64,000 bases of DNA from Sipunculus nudus. Taxonomy: Eukaryota > Annelida > Sipuncula > Golfingiida > Sipunculidae. The notes under the pieces are model-generated. The model searched no databases and was not told where the DNA came from. It saw nothing but the letters and a program-made list of their open reading frames with translations. The stretch covers positions 30,445,456 through 30,509,455 of the forward strand of contig CM049312.1 in the NCBI GenBank assembly GCA_026874595.1, given 5' to 3'. The position numbers and the translations under genes were made by a program. Below are positions 1 through 12,926 of this stretch, piece by piece; position 1 is the first letter of the stretch, and every line of letters begins with the position of its first letter.

Positions 1-2172
1 TGAGAAAAACACAAACTTTTTTTAAACCTTGAGAAAAGAAATAAATGTTAAAGTTGTGTCAGAAGACTCCTGGTAGAAGAAAGCAAATCACCGTTGGGAA
101 GCAAATATTAAATGTATTAAAAAAAGTATGAAAGAACAGATTCACTTACAATAGCGATGTTAAAAATTTCATCTCAAGTAGCAATTTACACCGCCTGTCT
201 GAGGACGATGCTAACATATATACTTTCCCTGTAAGGATGGAGGAATTAAAAGATGTATATTAGAATATGAAGAACAATAAATCACCCGAGTATGTCTAAA
301 GCATATTTTTTAAACTTCCTTCAAGACATTGGAGCTGATGTGTTACTGTGTTTTGATTATTGTTTTGAATCTGATGAAAAGACTCAAAGCCAAAGCTGCA
401 ATAAATACAGTAATTGAAAAACCAGGCAAAGGTATTAGATTATTTAAATCAAGGCTTCCAATTAGCTTTTTCAACGTGAATGTTAAAATACTCAGTAAAA
501 TACAGTGTAACATTGTAAAAAAGCGTTTTGCCTTAATTAATAATAGGTGACCAGTGTGCTTTTATATCCGAGAGGTACATTATAAAACCACTAGGAATTA
601 TAAAAGATGTCATGAGATATACAGAAAATATTTCCGGTACAATGATGGATGCTGATTCTGAGGCTGCATTTGATTCAGTTGATTACGTGTTTTTGACTGC
701 AGTTCTAAATACGATTGGTTTCAATAACTCCTTTATAAGATGGATCAAGGTGTTACATAATAATCTAGAGAAAATGGGAAATATTCAGGATATTTTCCTT
801 TGAAACAAGAAACTAGGCAAGGAGACCGGATTGCTCTATGGTCCGCAAAGTAAAGCTTTAAAAGGACTTATGGTCGCAAGGAACGAAATAAAACAGTGTA
901 AATTTGCTGATGACGGTACATTTTTCTTTAATGACGAACACTCGCTTAAAATTCTCGTTAAAATCCTTTACAAATTCTCGTATTTGTCCCCTGTTAAAGT
1001 ATATTATAATAAATCTTAGCTTGCTTTGGTCGTTAAATGGAAACATAGAAAAGACAAATTAGGAAATTGCACATGGATTAATCTTTGTCAAGATTCCATT
1101 AAAATCCTTGGTATCCAATTTACCTAATACACGACACTGTTCAATACACTGAACTTTTTGAAAAGAGAACGATAATTTAAAGCCATTTTGAATATATAGT
1201 CAGGAAGACAGTTAACCATATTTGGAAGGATTATGGTCATTAGGTCTTTATTAAGTATATGTTTGGAATGTATGTTCTCCTCCAGAAGGATTCTTTGAAT
1301 TAATTCAGGAAGATTATAATAGTTTCATATGGAAAACAAAAAGACCTAAGGTTAAATACTTAACAGTAATAGGGGGAAAGAATCAAGGAGGCTAACATTA
1401 GATACGGAACGATTGAAAGCAATACCTTCTTCTTACTTCCTAAAATTGAAGTTCTCAGCTATAGGATATAATTTAGATATTAAAAGAACACCAAGCTCAC
1501 TTCCTACATTTTATATAAATTGTTAAAGGTCATATTCATCCACACATGAAAAAATGTCCAACTTCACTACATCAAGTTTAACAACCTTTATGGAATAACA
1601 AGTTCATTGTGATAAGAAAGAACTTTTATTGTATAAAAAGGCGTTTAAGGCGGGATTTAAATATATTTCAGACGTAGAAGATGTAAAAGGAAAAATCTTA
1701 AAATTAGAGCACGTTTTTAGAAAGGACACTGAAACGGATCAAATATTACTCGCTTTTCCAAAGGAGGGGCTGCATATAAATAAAGAAGTGCACAAACCGA
1801 CTGTAGAAGAGTTTGCTGATCTACTGGAGGTTAATTCCAAACAAGTATACAGAAATCGGATTGAAAAGAAATGTTCAATATCATCTGCATTTTACTGATG
1901 GAACACAAATCATAAAATTGATAAGGAGCTGTTTGTTAAATAACTATCTGTGTGTAAACGAGACACTCTATAGGTTGAAATTAAGATGTTCCTACTGTTT
2001 TATTAATGAAGAATCAACAGTGCACTTATCTTTTGATTTTGACACCGCTGCGAACTTATTCTTATGCATAAACAGACATTTAAAAGAGTCGCAATTAAAT
2101 ATTCTCTACTGGTCCAAAGCAGTTGCACCGTTTGGTAGTCTTCTTGTCACTGAAAGTAATCCTTTTAATTAA
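1..2172 (+). pseudogene. Decayed L1/Tx1-type LINE ORF2 remnant in copy A
   Basis: This is a broken LINE reverse-transcriptase ORF, probably truncated by the window start. An early RT-like motif (NNKSP) is readable near 275. A fragment with AFDSVD, matching the YxDFxxAFD-type catalytic motif, lies at about 612-803. A FADDG segment, equivalent to the YADD motif, lies near 903-917. The C-terminal cysteine-rich knuckle (CSYCFINEES then H) lies near 1990-2025. Stops and frameshifts separate the pieces. A paralogous copy is at about 39850-42370, in the same order and strand, so the LINE predates the segmental duplication. No endonuclease domain is visible. The family is identified from motif order only. 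Confidence 0.75.
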
Positions 2173-5100
2173 TCACATTTTGTTCATTTTTAGAATAACA
2201 CTATTTTAAAGCTGCGAGTTATTACACAGGAGTGAGGAATGAAAAGTACGTCAACTGTTACTGTTACGAAAAAAATTAATTTAGGTTTCATAATAAAAAT
2301 GGGGCCCAGTAACTTTATTTCTGTTCCATTTAAAGAAAATGGCAAATATGTATATATTAAACCATTTACAAAATGGTAACAAAAAGCTTTACGAGTGTTT
2401 TAGTTGAAAAAAAATTGTAGTAGTTTCTTTTGTACAGAACAAGTTTTTTTTTTTTTGGTTTTTTGCTTGCTGAAGTAAGAATAGGTGTCGGATCTTCATC
2501 TATCTACTCCGCTGTAAATAATAAACTGTCCCTTATATATTTCACAATTGCTACACAGAAAAAAGAGAATATAAAATACAAATGAGTTAAAGATTGATTT
2601 AGAAAGGTATGTTCTTTAGTGTAAATTGTGAATTGTCTTTGTATTTGTGTGAAACGTAACATGGTTGGTAGATAAAAGGAAATAGTAATTGTCCTGTTGT
2701 TAAAGTATTTTTAATGAATAACAACATGTATAATTAAAAAAACTTAAATCTCGTTATTTTATCGAAATAATACTCACGGTATTTAATAATTTTAGTCCAA
2801 AGTACACTCGCAAAAGAGCCTTTAATTGTATACAAAGTTTTAGCTAAATATGTAGTATGCTGGACTTATAGTGTTGTAACCTAGAAGTATAACTGAATGC
2901 CATGTACAGAAAATGGGCAGCGAAATTTATATTTACTCTGATGGTACTTGTAATTAATTAATACAAGATATCTTTCTTCTTGTAATAAAGAATGAAACAT
3001 TTTTTCACGGATTACACGTGATATGAGAAAACTGCAATGAAAACTCGATGCAAGAACGAAATTAAAATGACTAAACATCTCAGAGACAAAACAGTTCCGA
3101 AAGTATCACTGTGATATTTATATCACTTTTATCAGTGTGATATTAGGTGACATGTAAGTTCAAAAGATATGTTAAAATAACTGACACTAAATTCAGGACA
3201 TTAACGTCTCATAATGATTTTAACTAATGTGTAATACGATATAACGATAAAACAATTTAGGGGTTACAGTCATGGAAGACAATCAAGATAAGAAGAGACC
3301 TGTGATAATGAGTATTCAATTCATGATGTCATCTCCTGTATAATGGAATGAGATTTTCCCTAATCCCTTCTTCAGAGCACAGATTCAGTTTACCTTTTTA
3401 CAGAAATGTGCTACGAACATTTCTGCAAAAAAAATGTTTTAAACTCCTATATAAAGAAAAGGATAAGTTCATGGCAGCATGACAAAATATATATAATTGA
3501 GAAAAATTTTAGTGACAGTGCATACTATCAGAAAACTGTGGATTTATCAGGACAGCTTTGGAGAACATAAACATTTATCTCCGTCATTTCTACCTACATT
3601 TTAATAAATAACAGAGGCTGCATGGTGACTTTATTACCTGAGCAACTATTATTTTTATTCCGCATCCGAAATCTCTTGTAGCAGAAAGCTTTTAGTTAAT
3701 TAAGTAACTAAGAAGGTTTAGTAGAAATCTGTATGCCGGTTACAACGAAAACGGCAAATCTGTTGGTATTCAATCCGTCGGTGTTTGTAGAATTTTAACG
3801 GGAGAGCAAATAATTTCAGACAGTACATTTACAATGGTAAAATTCTAAGCAAGAAGAAAAAGGTGAAAATATTGAAAATAAACTTTAATGTCTACACAAT
3901 TGTTATCACAGTGACACCAGCCAGATCGGCTTATATATAAAATATTGTGAAGGTACTGAACTCCGCCCATTAACTTCTGATGATGGAGTTTATTAACTAC
4001 CAAAATAGTGTCCAGAATAGATAAAATTAACGATAGGTAGGGGCATTTCCTACCCAATGGAATGGGAACAAACGTGTTGGTCAAAATCATATATTGAGAT
4101 AACCTATATTAGAAATAGGATTACTACACGGCACCTTGAAAAATACGTTTTATTAATAGAACTTAAGAAGCAGGGAATTTTATAAAAAAAAATTCTTACT
4201 TTGTTATCAGAACAGCTGAGCAGATCATTAAAGTTTGATACCTTAAGTTATATGTACAGTTACACAGAACAAAGACCATGGAGGTAGGTTTTGCAAATCG
4301 GTTAAATATGAATCACTGGAGATCGCGTTGTAATTATTTTTTTCTACATTATTAAATATAAAATGATAAGCTTAATTACATTATCCATAACATTTAATGC
4401 CATTCAGAACGATTAGAGTTTTAATAAAAGAGATGCAGAACAGTATCATAACATAAACAGCCAAACCAGGAGGAAGACTCCCAGTTCTCCGGATTCAGCA
4501 GATCTCTCAAAAGGGGGTACTTTTGTCAAGAACACGCCGCTTTGGTCTGGTTGTGTCAAGAGCAATTGTGCTATTCTTGGTTCCTTGATCTTAACGACAT
4601 CAAGTGGTGTCATTTCCGCTAGATATGATAAGATCGCCGACACTATCCATTCGCAGGTAGATTTCTTTCGTCATATTTTCCCATGACTCGATACATCTTT
4701 AGGTGCGTTCACCGGCAAGTTTCTCCCGATCCATATCTGAAACATAATGCAGAAGAATGCAGATCGCCATCAAAGATCATTCACGACATGAAGTGATAAT
4801 TAAACATGCAGGTGTCTTATTTTATTTAACTCCGCTAGAAAACCATGTTTCTGAAAAATATGTCGTGACTTTGAAACTTGTGTGGTACAACGGAACCGGG
4901 TTTGAGACATGATTACCGGCATTTACCATACACTCTGCCATTTTGAACGGCTATTTCGTCATTTTCAAACTGGGGTAGTATGTGCTTTGGAAACAACAAC
5001 AAGCCGTGCAGGAAAAAGCAGACATTTAAGACCCAGCATTACTAGGTCGGTTTACAACTTTTACCAAATTAGGTCAACGCAATTGTGGGGGCTCTTAAAG

Positions 5101-6229
5101 CTTCCATCGCTGTGAACATTTTTGTAAAAATAAATGTTGTCATGCAGCAGCACGATATCTTTTGCAGTGTCAGGGTGACTTGCTAAAGGAGACAGGGACG
5201 GGTTTGCTCCCGTAACACATACATTCACATGTTTTCAACGGTTATTTATCTAACGTCATGATATTCGAAAGTACATTCTGGCCAAAAGCTAGATTACTTT
5301 CTACCCATAGTGAGACCTATAGTTAATCTCAGACTAAGATTTTGCTGATGATTCGGTACAACCTGTCCGGAAGACGCGTCATTCTAATACCGCTTCTTTA
5401 AATAAGAACTCCTAGAAAATAAAACTTTAGAAAGTTTAATGATAGTTAAATTAGTTTAAACTAAAAAAATAAGAATGATTACAACCAAAGCCTGTGCTAT
5501 GAGCTATATGTTCCACTTTGTCTGCCTGTCTGATTGGTTTTGGCGTGTCTGCCAAAAATATTTAAACTCACCAGCTAAAAAAAATAATAAAAATCATAAA
5601 TTTGTTTTCCTTTTCATAACCATAATTACGAGAAGTCGAGACATCTTCAAGGCACAATGAAACTTAAACACAGCCTGTATGACATGTGTAGACATCTTGA
5701 GGTGAAAATAAAAACTAAAACATTGATAAGGCAAGCATAAATAACAACAAGAGGCGGAAGCGAGGGACATAAATTCGGCGCATTTGCTTGTTAATGTTAT
5801 TAACTGTACAGATACATGCAACCAGTAGTATGTGTTCTATGACTATCACTTAAAGCCTGCTTCCGGGGACACCTGCACCTAAGGGATATTGGGGAATCAT
5901 CTATGGAGTGCGCGGTCTTAGGGGTAAGATGAAGGTTATATTAAATATCAGGTGTGCCAATCTATGATATTACTATAACTAATATTTTTGCCAAGATTTC
6001 AGCTGTTAATCATCAGCCATGTAGGATATCCAATGCAAAAAGAAAAAAAAAACCCAGAAGAAAGAAAACAAAACGTAATCTTAGGCGATGGCTTTCCTTT
6101 TTTTGGGTTCTTATTTGACCCATCCACAATATTGTTTACTCACATATTGATATAGAAATATATCTAACCTTTAAGCTCATTAAACTTGATGTTTTATCGT
6201 CTACCCTTAGAAATAAAATATGTGTGAGA

Positions 6230-6233
<4 letters not shown>

Positions 6234-6277
<44 letters not shown>
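6234..6277. repeat. (TA)n microsatellite
   Basis: This is an uninterrupted run of alternating TA, followed by degenerate TA-rich sequence to about 6330. The copy B counterpart lies near 50793-50870 and is shorter and more interrupted. Confidence 0.95.
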
Positions 6278-6281
<4 letters not shown>

Positions 6282-7156
6282 ATATATGTATATATAAATA
6301 TTATATATACATATATAAAATTATATATATTTAAACACCTAGTTAACCTTATTCATCATAGCAAAGACAGAATTTAAAGATTTTTACCCAGCAAAAAATT
6401 CATACCAGGATGGCGAGACTGAGCCCGTTTATACTTTCCAAAAACCTTAAGAATGGCACATCTCTTACTGAATAATTTATAAAATGAGTTTGGAGAATAA
6501 TTATACAAATCAACAGAACACGTGCTGAGGTTCCAATCATTTTTGCACAAAGTGATTGAAAATAAGCACGATTACCATTTTGACATTTAGAATTTCATGG
6601 AAATATTAAACTTGCTTTTGCTTTCGTTAATAATCTACAATATATCGTCCAATGGGGAGCGGAATTCAAGTGAATTTCTTTCCCTGATGGTTTTACTTTT
6701 CATTTCCCGCCCGAGTTCTGTTTTTTTCTTTCGTTGATAAAGGTTACTAGTGGCACATTGTACTAAATAAGCCAATTTGGCCAAATGAGCTCGATAATAT
6801 TTGTCGAGACCTTGGCTAAAATGTACTAGCGTCTAACACACCGTAGTGCCACTATCAAATCTTGTTACATTTGAAAAAAAAAAAAACAAATGAAGTAACT
6901 ACTGACATCGGTATTCAGTTCAGTCGTAATTTTGTGAGAACTGTTTCCTGCCAGATTCGTCAGCGTTAGTCTAGACGGTTTCCTTCACAACATTGTTTAC
7001 TGTAGACTTAAAATGCAGTGCACCTGCAACATAATTTTCTCAATTTTTTGTTGTCTCTGGAGAGTCCACTGTAGTGTTTATGCATTGAACGACAGTCCTT
7101 TTAAAATTATAAGGTGATAGGCCAAGAACGTTCAGGCTGTGTGATGAAAGAAGGAG

Positions 7157-7164
7157 TATATAAG
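7157..7164 (+). promoter_or_regulatory. TATA-box-like element in copy A
   Basis: TATATAAG sits in a context shared with copy B (52060-52067), followed in both by a conserved 'gacgcgagag' and 'cacaatctccaagg'. It may be an old LTR or gene promoter. The transcribed product is unknown. Confidence 0.4.
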
Positions 7165-7225
7165 CTTAAGACGCGAGAGTAAGTGCACAATCTCCAAGGT
7201 TAGCGCTAGATGAACTTTCTGTCTA

Positions 7226-7486
7226 GTGTACATTCAGAATAACTCAGGTCTCTGTTCATTTTTGTATTTATATAGACTCTATGGATTTTTGTACCATGTG
7301 CGTGGAACGCCTCCCCTGATTACTGTTAGGTATTTTTTTATACTTTATCATCTGTTGCGTTTATGTGAGTGTTTCAGCCGGTTTGGTCTGGTCCTCTCTT
7401 TAAAAGAACTTGTAAGTCCATCCATTTTGGGATGTGGTAATCGCAGACATGGAAATTTATTAGAAAATTGTTATAGATCCCGAAAC
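7226..7486 (+). pseudogene. Unrecognised transcribed-looking segment, broken copy of 52479-52877
   Basis: It aligns with the 132-codon open frame of copy B (shared landmarks include 'gtgcgtggaacgcctcccc' and 'gtgtttcagccg'), but stops and indels close the equivalent frame. I do not recognise the product. A different frame stays open here for 155 codons and is probably accidental, because it runs across the 30-kb insertion junction at 7500. Confidence 0.35.
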
Positions 7487-7500
7487 AATGAAACGATGAC
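7487..7500 (+). repeat. Left target-site duplication of the 30-kb nested insertion
   Basis: The 14-mer aatgaaacgatgac is repeated exactly at 37568-37581, directly after the A-rich LINE tail. Joining 7500 to 37582 gives a sequence colinear with copy B around 52874. This is the expected trace of target-primed reverse transcription. Confidence 0.9.
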
Positions 7501-7547
7501 AATGAAACGTTCCGGTTTAACATGGCTGACTGTAGCCTACTTTGTAA

Positions 7548-7612
7548 GCCTCCCAGTCCCAGCGAGGCTTACGAGCACTCTATATAAAAAGTTGGTGTGC
7601 GAGCGAGGACAC
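7548..7612 (+). promoter_or_regulatory. Candidate terminal inverted repeat with TATA box, helicase side
   Basis: The segment contains a perfect 9-bp hairpin (gtaagcctc at 7544-7552 with gaggcttac at 7564-7572) and a TATA-like tatataaaaa at 7581-7590. It lies 218 bp before the helicase start. It resembles the reverse complement of 21755-21818 (shared GCCTC, CAGTC, CTCTATATAA and GGACA..CAC in the same order), as expected if both are diverged element ends carrying inward-facing promoters. The similarity is imperfect and no flanking target duplication was found. Confidence 0.3.
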
Positions 7613-7993
7613 TATTTTTCACATGAATCATACAATAAGCTTACAACAAACAAACGCGGGTCCTTACCTGCGCATGCAAACCCTCCCAAATGATTTAAAA
7701 CAAGAAAATGTACTGGCAGCCACAGAGTCCGCTTGAGGCCATGTCAGGCACTAGATGGCGCTGTGTTGGGGAGCGGTCAGTAAATATTTTTGTTATGACT
7801 TGCACTCATGATGGATGTGCCAGGGCTGTTCGAACTGGTAGTGAAGGAGTATAATATACCCTTCACTTGCATGAAATCTGAACAGTGCAAGGTTGTTGAA
7901 CATGTGTTAAAAAAAGATAATGTTTTAGCTGTTCTGCCAACAGGTTTTGGGAAAAGTGCATGTTTGTATTTGCCACCTCTGCTTCTAGATCAG

Positions 7994-9520
7994 ATGAGTT
8001 TAACATTTTCCTTTAAATGTAATATATGAATATAAATAATTATATTAATATTATTAATAATAGTTATATTTTATTTATATCATACAAATGTATTGTAGGA
8101 ATTAATTTTTAGCAGTTACAAAAAAGACATATGATGAAAGAAGACTAATGATATTTATTGTTTGTTATGATGTTATATTCATGTAATATCATTTGAAAAT
8201 GATAATAAATTCATATAGGATGGTTAAATGTAGAAAAAAATGAGTTCCTGATATGAAATTGTGTAAAGTACACAACACACAATAAATAATAAAGCACCTG
8301 CTAATCTGGTTGAACAGTGTTAAGATTGTAAGTTAAATTCTTGCAATAGCACTTGGAACAGACAACATACCTACAAAATACCTGGAGTGGGTCAGTAAGG
8401 GTCTGAAACGTATGCCTAAACAAGCATTTAACACTGGAATAGCTGACCCTCTCATATAAAGGAATGTAAAAAATATTGTAATTTTAAAAGATCACTTAAG
8501 AAAAACCTCTTTACTAACATAAAAACATTAGAAATGAATGATTTACTGTTTAATAGTCAGTATGAAATTGTTACTTTATTCATTCATAGGAAAAATATAA
8601 TGCATGGGGTGTTTGTATGAGTCTGAACTAATCTAATCAATGTATCTAGTCAAAGGGTTAAAGTATAGAGCTACCATGTAAAGAAATTTTATGTATCACT
8701 GTTTGATATATGCACATATTGCTGTGATATAGATAGAGTATAAATAAAATATATATATTCTTATAAATGTATTTGAAAATCATTACCATAATTGTTAGGT
8801 CTTTTTTACTGCTACTGTGATGTTCATAAGGGATTGATTAAGTTATACTAAAGTATTAATATTTTATAGATGTAATGATATCCATATACCTTTAATAGCT
8901 GTGATAATATATTGACTGCCCAATATCTTGATCCCATACATAAGACCACTAAGGAAATAAGTTAATAAGTAAGCTTCTGTGTGCTATCCAAGGTGAATAT
9001 AGGAATGCATTTATGATATTACACACATGTAAACTGGTTTACCAATATAAAATTAAAAAATGAGTAATGGAAATATAAAATATGAAATAAATAAATATAC
9101 ACTCAGAAAATGCAAGTTGTTGTGGACTTAATAATAATGGCTAATATTTTGGTTAACACACTAAATACAAAAAAAAATAAGAATCCAATATGTTATGATA
9201 ACATGAAGCAAGGTAGTCTAACTGCCACTTTTCAGAAATAAACTGAAGACATATATTTACAGAGAACCTTTCATAAGGACAGAGTGCTAATTGACTGTTA
9301 TATACTTATTACAATAATTATTACTGTTATATCTTGTGTTCCTTTTTTTTTGGTACGTTGAAATATCCTATGTGAAATTTATGGTAGGTTATTTGTATTT
9401 AAAACCATCTGAGTATTACATAAAGTGCCTTATTGAATAAATAAATAGATGGTCTATAATAATTGTAATCATATAAAAAAAAAAACTCATACCAGTATTT
9501 ATCTGTCATGTCTTGTGCAG
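7994..9520 (+). other. Helicase intron 1
   Basis: The intron starts with ATGAGT instead of GTGAGT and ends in tcttgtgcag. It is AT-rich and I see no nested gene or recognisable repeat in it. Confidence 0.6.
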
Positions 9521-10261
9521 GCTGATCCTGAGTTTGCACCACACATTGTAATTGTGGTCAGTCCATTGCGATTGTTAATGTATGATCAGGCTGAACGCTG
9601 TCAACAAATGGGGATCAAAGCAGTTATGATTACAAGCAGACACGAAATGTCAGCACAGGAAATACAAGGTATGTAGTATGCTTTTGATATTTTTATTTTG
9701 CACTGGCAAATCAAACAGGTTGTGAACAAGTTGGTATAAAGGAGGTATAACTGAAAAAATGCCTATTACACTACTGAGTGTGGCATGTGATATTGCTCAT
9801 GCAATGCTTCAGATGAAAAGATAATTACTGCATGGTCTTGGGTAAGTGATGATAGCCTGATATAGGGTCTGAATAGCACAATGATGATTACTCTTCAATC
9901 TGTCAAGTTCAATTTGTAATAAAGTATGTTGTTGGGGGAGGGGGTTATCTGCATTGGTTGTGTAAGAGATGAGAGTAAATAATAGTGAAAGATTAATGTC
10001 ATATTGGCTGAGTCAGAATGGAACAATGATAGTTTGAAAATCTCATATATGAACAATATTAGAATATTACAGATGTCAAAGATGGCAATGCCCAAGTGAT
10101 ATAAACATCCCCCGAGGCTCTACAGGTTGGTGACTGGCTGAAATACATAAGGCGTAGCAGTCAAAGAGTTTGTCTAGTGGCATATGATGAGATACACTGT
10201 TTATCTGAATGGTAAGAACAATGAAATATAATCCATTTAATTTATTAAATAAAAAAATGTG

Positions 10262-10263
<2 letters not shown>

Positions 10264-10310
<47 letters not shown>
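10264..10310. repeat. (TA)n microsatellite in helicase intron 3
   Basis: This is an uninterrupted alternating TA run shortly after the exon 3 donor at 10212. Confidence 0.9.
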
Positions 10311-10312
<2 letters not shown>

Positions 10313-11787
10313 GGTTTCAGAGGGGCCAAATCACCTATAAAGCATATTTAATTAACAAAAATGTTGCTTCCCTGTAAAATAAGTTAGTACCTGGCAAAAT
10401 GATTGCCTTGAAACCTTTTTTTGATGCCTGTAAGGAGTGTTAAGAACAGTGGATATGGCGCGATCACATATCAACAAAAACACAACGCATTTGCATTGTG
10501 GAGCCAGAACACATGTCGGTCAGGAGATGCTGTGACTGACTTGGCATGAAAAATGTAATACAAATTCCTGCTGGTTGACACACTGTTGTGGCTCACCAAC
10601 ATGAGTCTGCTAAACAGAGACATGGACTGTGTTCACCAATACACAGAGCTATAACAAAGTGTGAAACAGGTGTATGTCAGGTACTATGACTGTGTACTGG
10701 TATAGTTTGCAATGAAACATTTGTATACAGGAAAACTGAACTGATAGTGTAAATGAATCTGCATAACTTTGCACTGGATGATCCCGTAAGGATAGATGTA
10801 CAAAATAGTATGATGTTCTCAGGAAATAGTAAACATATAGAAGTGTGAAGGAGGGATAGATTCCAGATGAGAAGGTAAAATAGAATAAAGCTGATGACAT
10901 CATCATAATGTTACTATAATTTCAGGGGTGCAGATTTTCGACCAGACTACATAAAATCAGTGGAGCTAAGGAGTATCTTCACTGGTGTACCATGTTTGGG
11001 CCTATCAGCAACGGTAACTGAAAAAGTACTGACAGATGTAATGAACCATCTGCAGCTGAAGGATCACCAGGTAACAATTATATCTGTCCCACCAGATCGA
11101 CCAAATATATTCTTACAAGTTGTGCGCAAAACCTCCTATGATTATGAAGAGGATCTCAAATGGTTAGTTGATGAGCTAAATGAGCAGCAGGAGAAATATA
11201 AGAAAACATTAATTTTTGCCCAAACAGTGAGCCAAGTGTCGGATATATATGAGTACATAAAATCCACGTTGTGCAAGAAGGCATATGCTAAACAGGAATG
11301 TATTCCTGGACAGAGACTGGTCTCTATGTACCATGGACACATTGCCAATACCTTAAAAACCTTCACACTGGATGTTTTTCGTAAGAAGGAATCGAAACTG
11401 CGAGTACTGATATGTACAATTGCCTTTGGGATGGGAGTTGAAATCCCCGACATACGACAAGTTATACACTGGGGAAAGAGCAAATCTATTCTGTCTCACT
11501 GGCAGGAATTAGGAAGATGTGGGCGGGATGGGGAAGCAGCAACAGCAATTTGGTACCCAAAAACCACTGCAGGTGAAGATAAGGAATTGTTTGACAAATT
11601 AAAGAAAGATGAGGATATATGTATAAGGAAATGCATTATTGAATCCTTCATACTTCCAAACATGGACTTGTCTCCTATTGCAGTTATGGATTCTAGAATA
11701 CCCTGCTGTGATGATTGTCAACAGTGCGACTGTAATTTGTGTATTTGCTGTAGTAACTGCAGACAAAAATGTCCATGTAACACATAA

Positions 11788-12926
11788 TTGAAAATGCAAA
11801 CAGTTGTTTGTGTGCTAAAGTATTATATGTACTCGTGTGTTATTATGGAAAGTCTGAGGACATCAATGCACATTTACTTGGACACTGAAAACTATTGCAC
11901 AGTTGATATATTAAAGGATGAGGTTTATGTGTACTAGTGTAGATTAATATTGCATTTATATATCAGAATAATTGTGAACTGATGGATAAAAGTGCTCAGG
12001 GACTGTTGAAGGACTCTGATTAACAAGGAAAAATAACACCATTTGGAATTTTACCAACAATATATTTATGCAGATGTACAAATATAGAAAACAATATAAA
12101 ATGTCAATAAATGTTTGCATGTTGATCACCCATGTTGAGTAGTCAGAACTGAATTCATGTAACTAGTGTACTGAGTGAGACCAATGTAATTATGTACATA
12201 CAGCAATGATGACGTGCTACCTGACACACTGACAACACAACCTCCTGTCTTTAAATATACATGCATGTTTCAGTCTTACTGCTGTTCATTAATTGTGTCA
12301 TAATCTGTTAATATGCATCCAGCAGGGATGTCTGTCAGATGAAGGACATACACAATCAATCTAAATACATCTACAAAGACATTATGCTATCAATCAGGCC
12401 ACTGAAAGTGTGCTAGGTTTCCATGACGACAGACATGTTGACAATATGTCCTTCCAGAGGTTACTCAATAAATAAGAATATGTAGGTGGCATCATCTGTC
12501 CTGCATATTAGCTGAAGTTCATGAAGACCCATATGGAGTTTCAGCACACCAAATTAAATGAATATCCATCTAGTCAATTTTGAGGAATCTAATAATATGG
12601 GTGTCAATTGCTATATATCTTGGGTGCTGAAACATCCCCCTCAACTTAAAGAATATAGCTGACATTTAACTAATATAAGGTTTCAAAGGACATTTTTAAT
12701 GGACCTCTATGGTTTCACAGTTACAAGTTGCTATGTCCCGTGGTTACGATTTGTGTCATGTTAACAGACAGACCGATGACAGACAAAGTGTGATCAGTAT
12801 AGCTGATATGATTATCAGTCAGGCAAGCTAAAAATAGTAGAAAAAATCATCAGTAACTATATGATTCACCTGGACCCAAGTCACACAAGGGTTAGCAAAA
12901 TGTATGCTTGGATAAAGGATAGCTAT
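11788..12926. other. Intergenic stretch between convergent helicase and transposase genes
   Basis: There is no open frame. It holds plus-strand polyadenylation-type signals at 12106-12111 and about 12468-12473. It is the shared 3' space of two tail-to-tail genes. Confidence 0.6.

Larger units (their letters stand above)
540..7500 (+). repeat. Segmental duplication, copy A, left part
   Basis: This stretch aligns by eye, in order and strand, with 39970-52873. Landmarks include the LINE remnant, the block at 4460-4740 (matching 46390-46680), the block at 4840-5140 (matching 49503-49900), the TATA microsatellite, and the TATA-bearing block at 6900-7487 (matching 51780-52870). Within 2200-7225 I see no gene: the short open frames are broken in the other copy. 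The copy is interrupted at 7500 by the 30-kb nested insertion and resumes at 37582. Confidence 0.85.
7808..11787 (+). pseudogene. RecQ-like SF2 DNA helicase of a DNA transposon, four exons, disabled
   Basis: The exons are 7808-7993, 9521-9668, 10073-10211 and 10926-11787. They sum to 1335 nt, a 444-residue protein. RecQ-family ATP-dependent 3'-5' helicases unwind DNA. Motifs in order are a Q-motif glutamine (about 26), Walker A GFGKS (46-50), VVSPL (74-78), DEIH (150-153), SEW plus DFRPDY (156-166), GLSAT (183-187), AFGMGVEIPD (about 324-333) and QELGRCGRDG (351-360). A RecQ-type zinc region ends in an exceptionally cysteine-rich tail (418-444). There is no HRDC domain. Two lesions are visible. 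The exon 1 donor reads CAG/ATGAGT where CAG/GTGAGT is expected, and codon 122 in exon 3 is TAA (10102-10104) within an otherwise conserved context. A polyadenylation signal AATAAA lies at 12106-12111. The gene converges on the DUF6589-like transposase, so an element-borne helicase is more likely than a cellular RecQ. Confidence 0.85.

Noticed and set aside
7226..7693. 155-codon plus-strand frame
   Set aside because: It crosses the LINE insertion junction at 7500 and is not conserved with copy B in the same frame.
11142..11483. 113-codon minus-strand frame
   Set aside because: It is a shadow of helicase exon 4.
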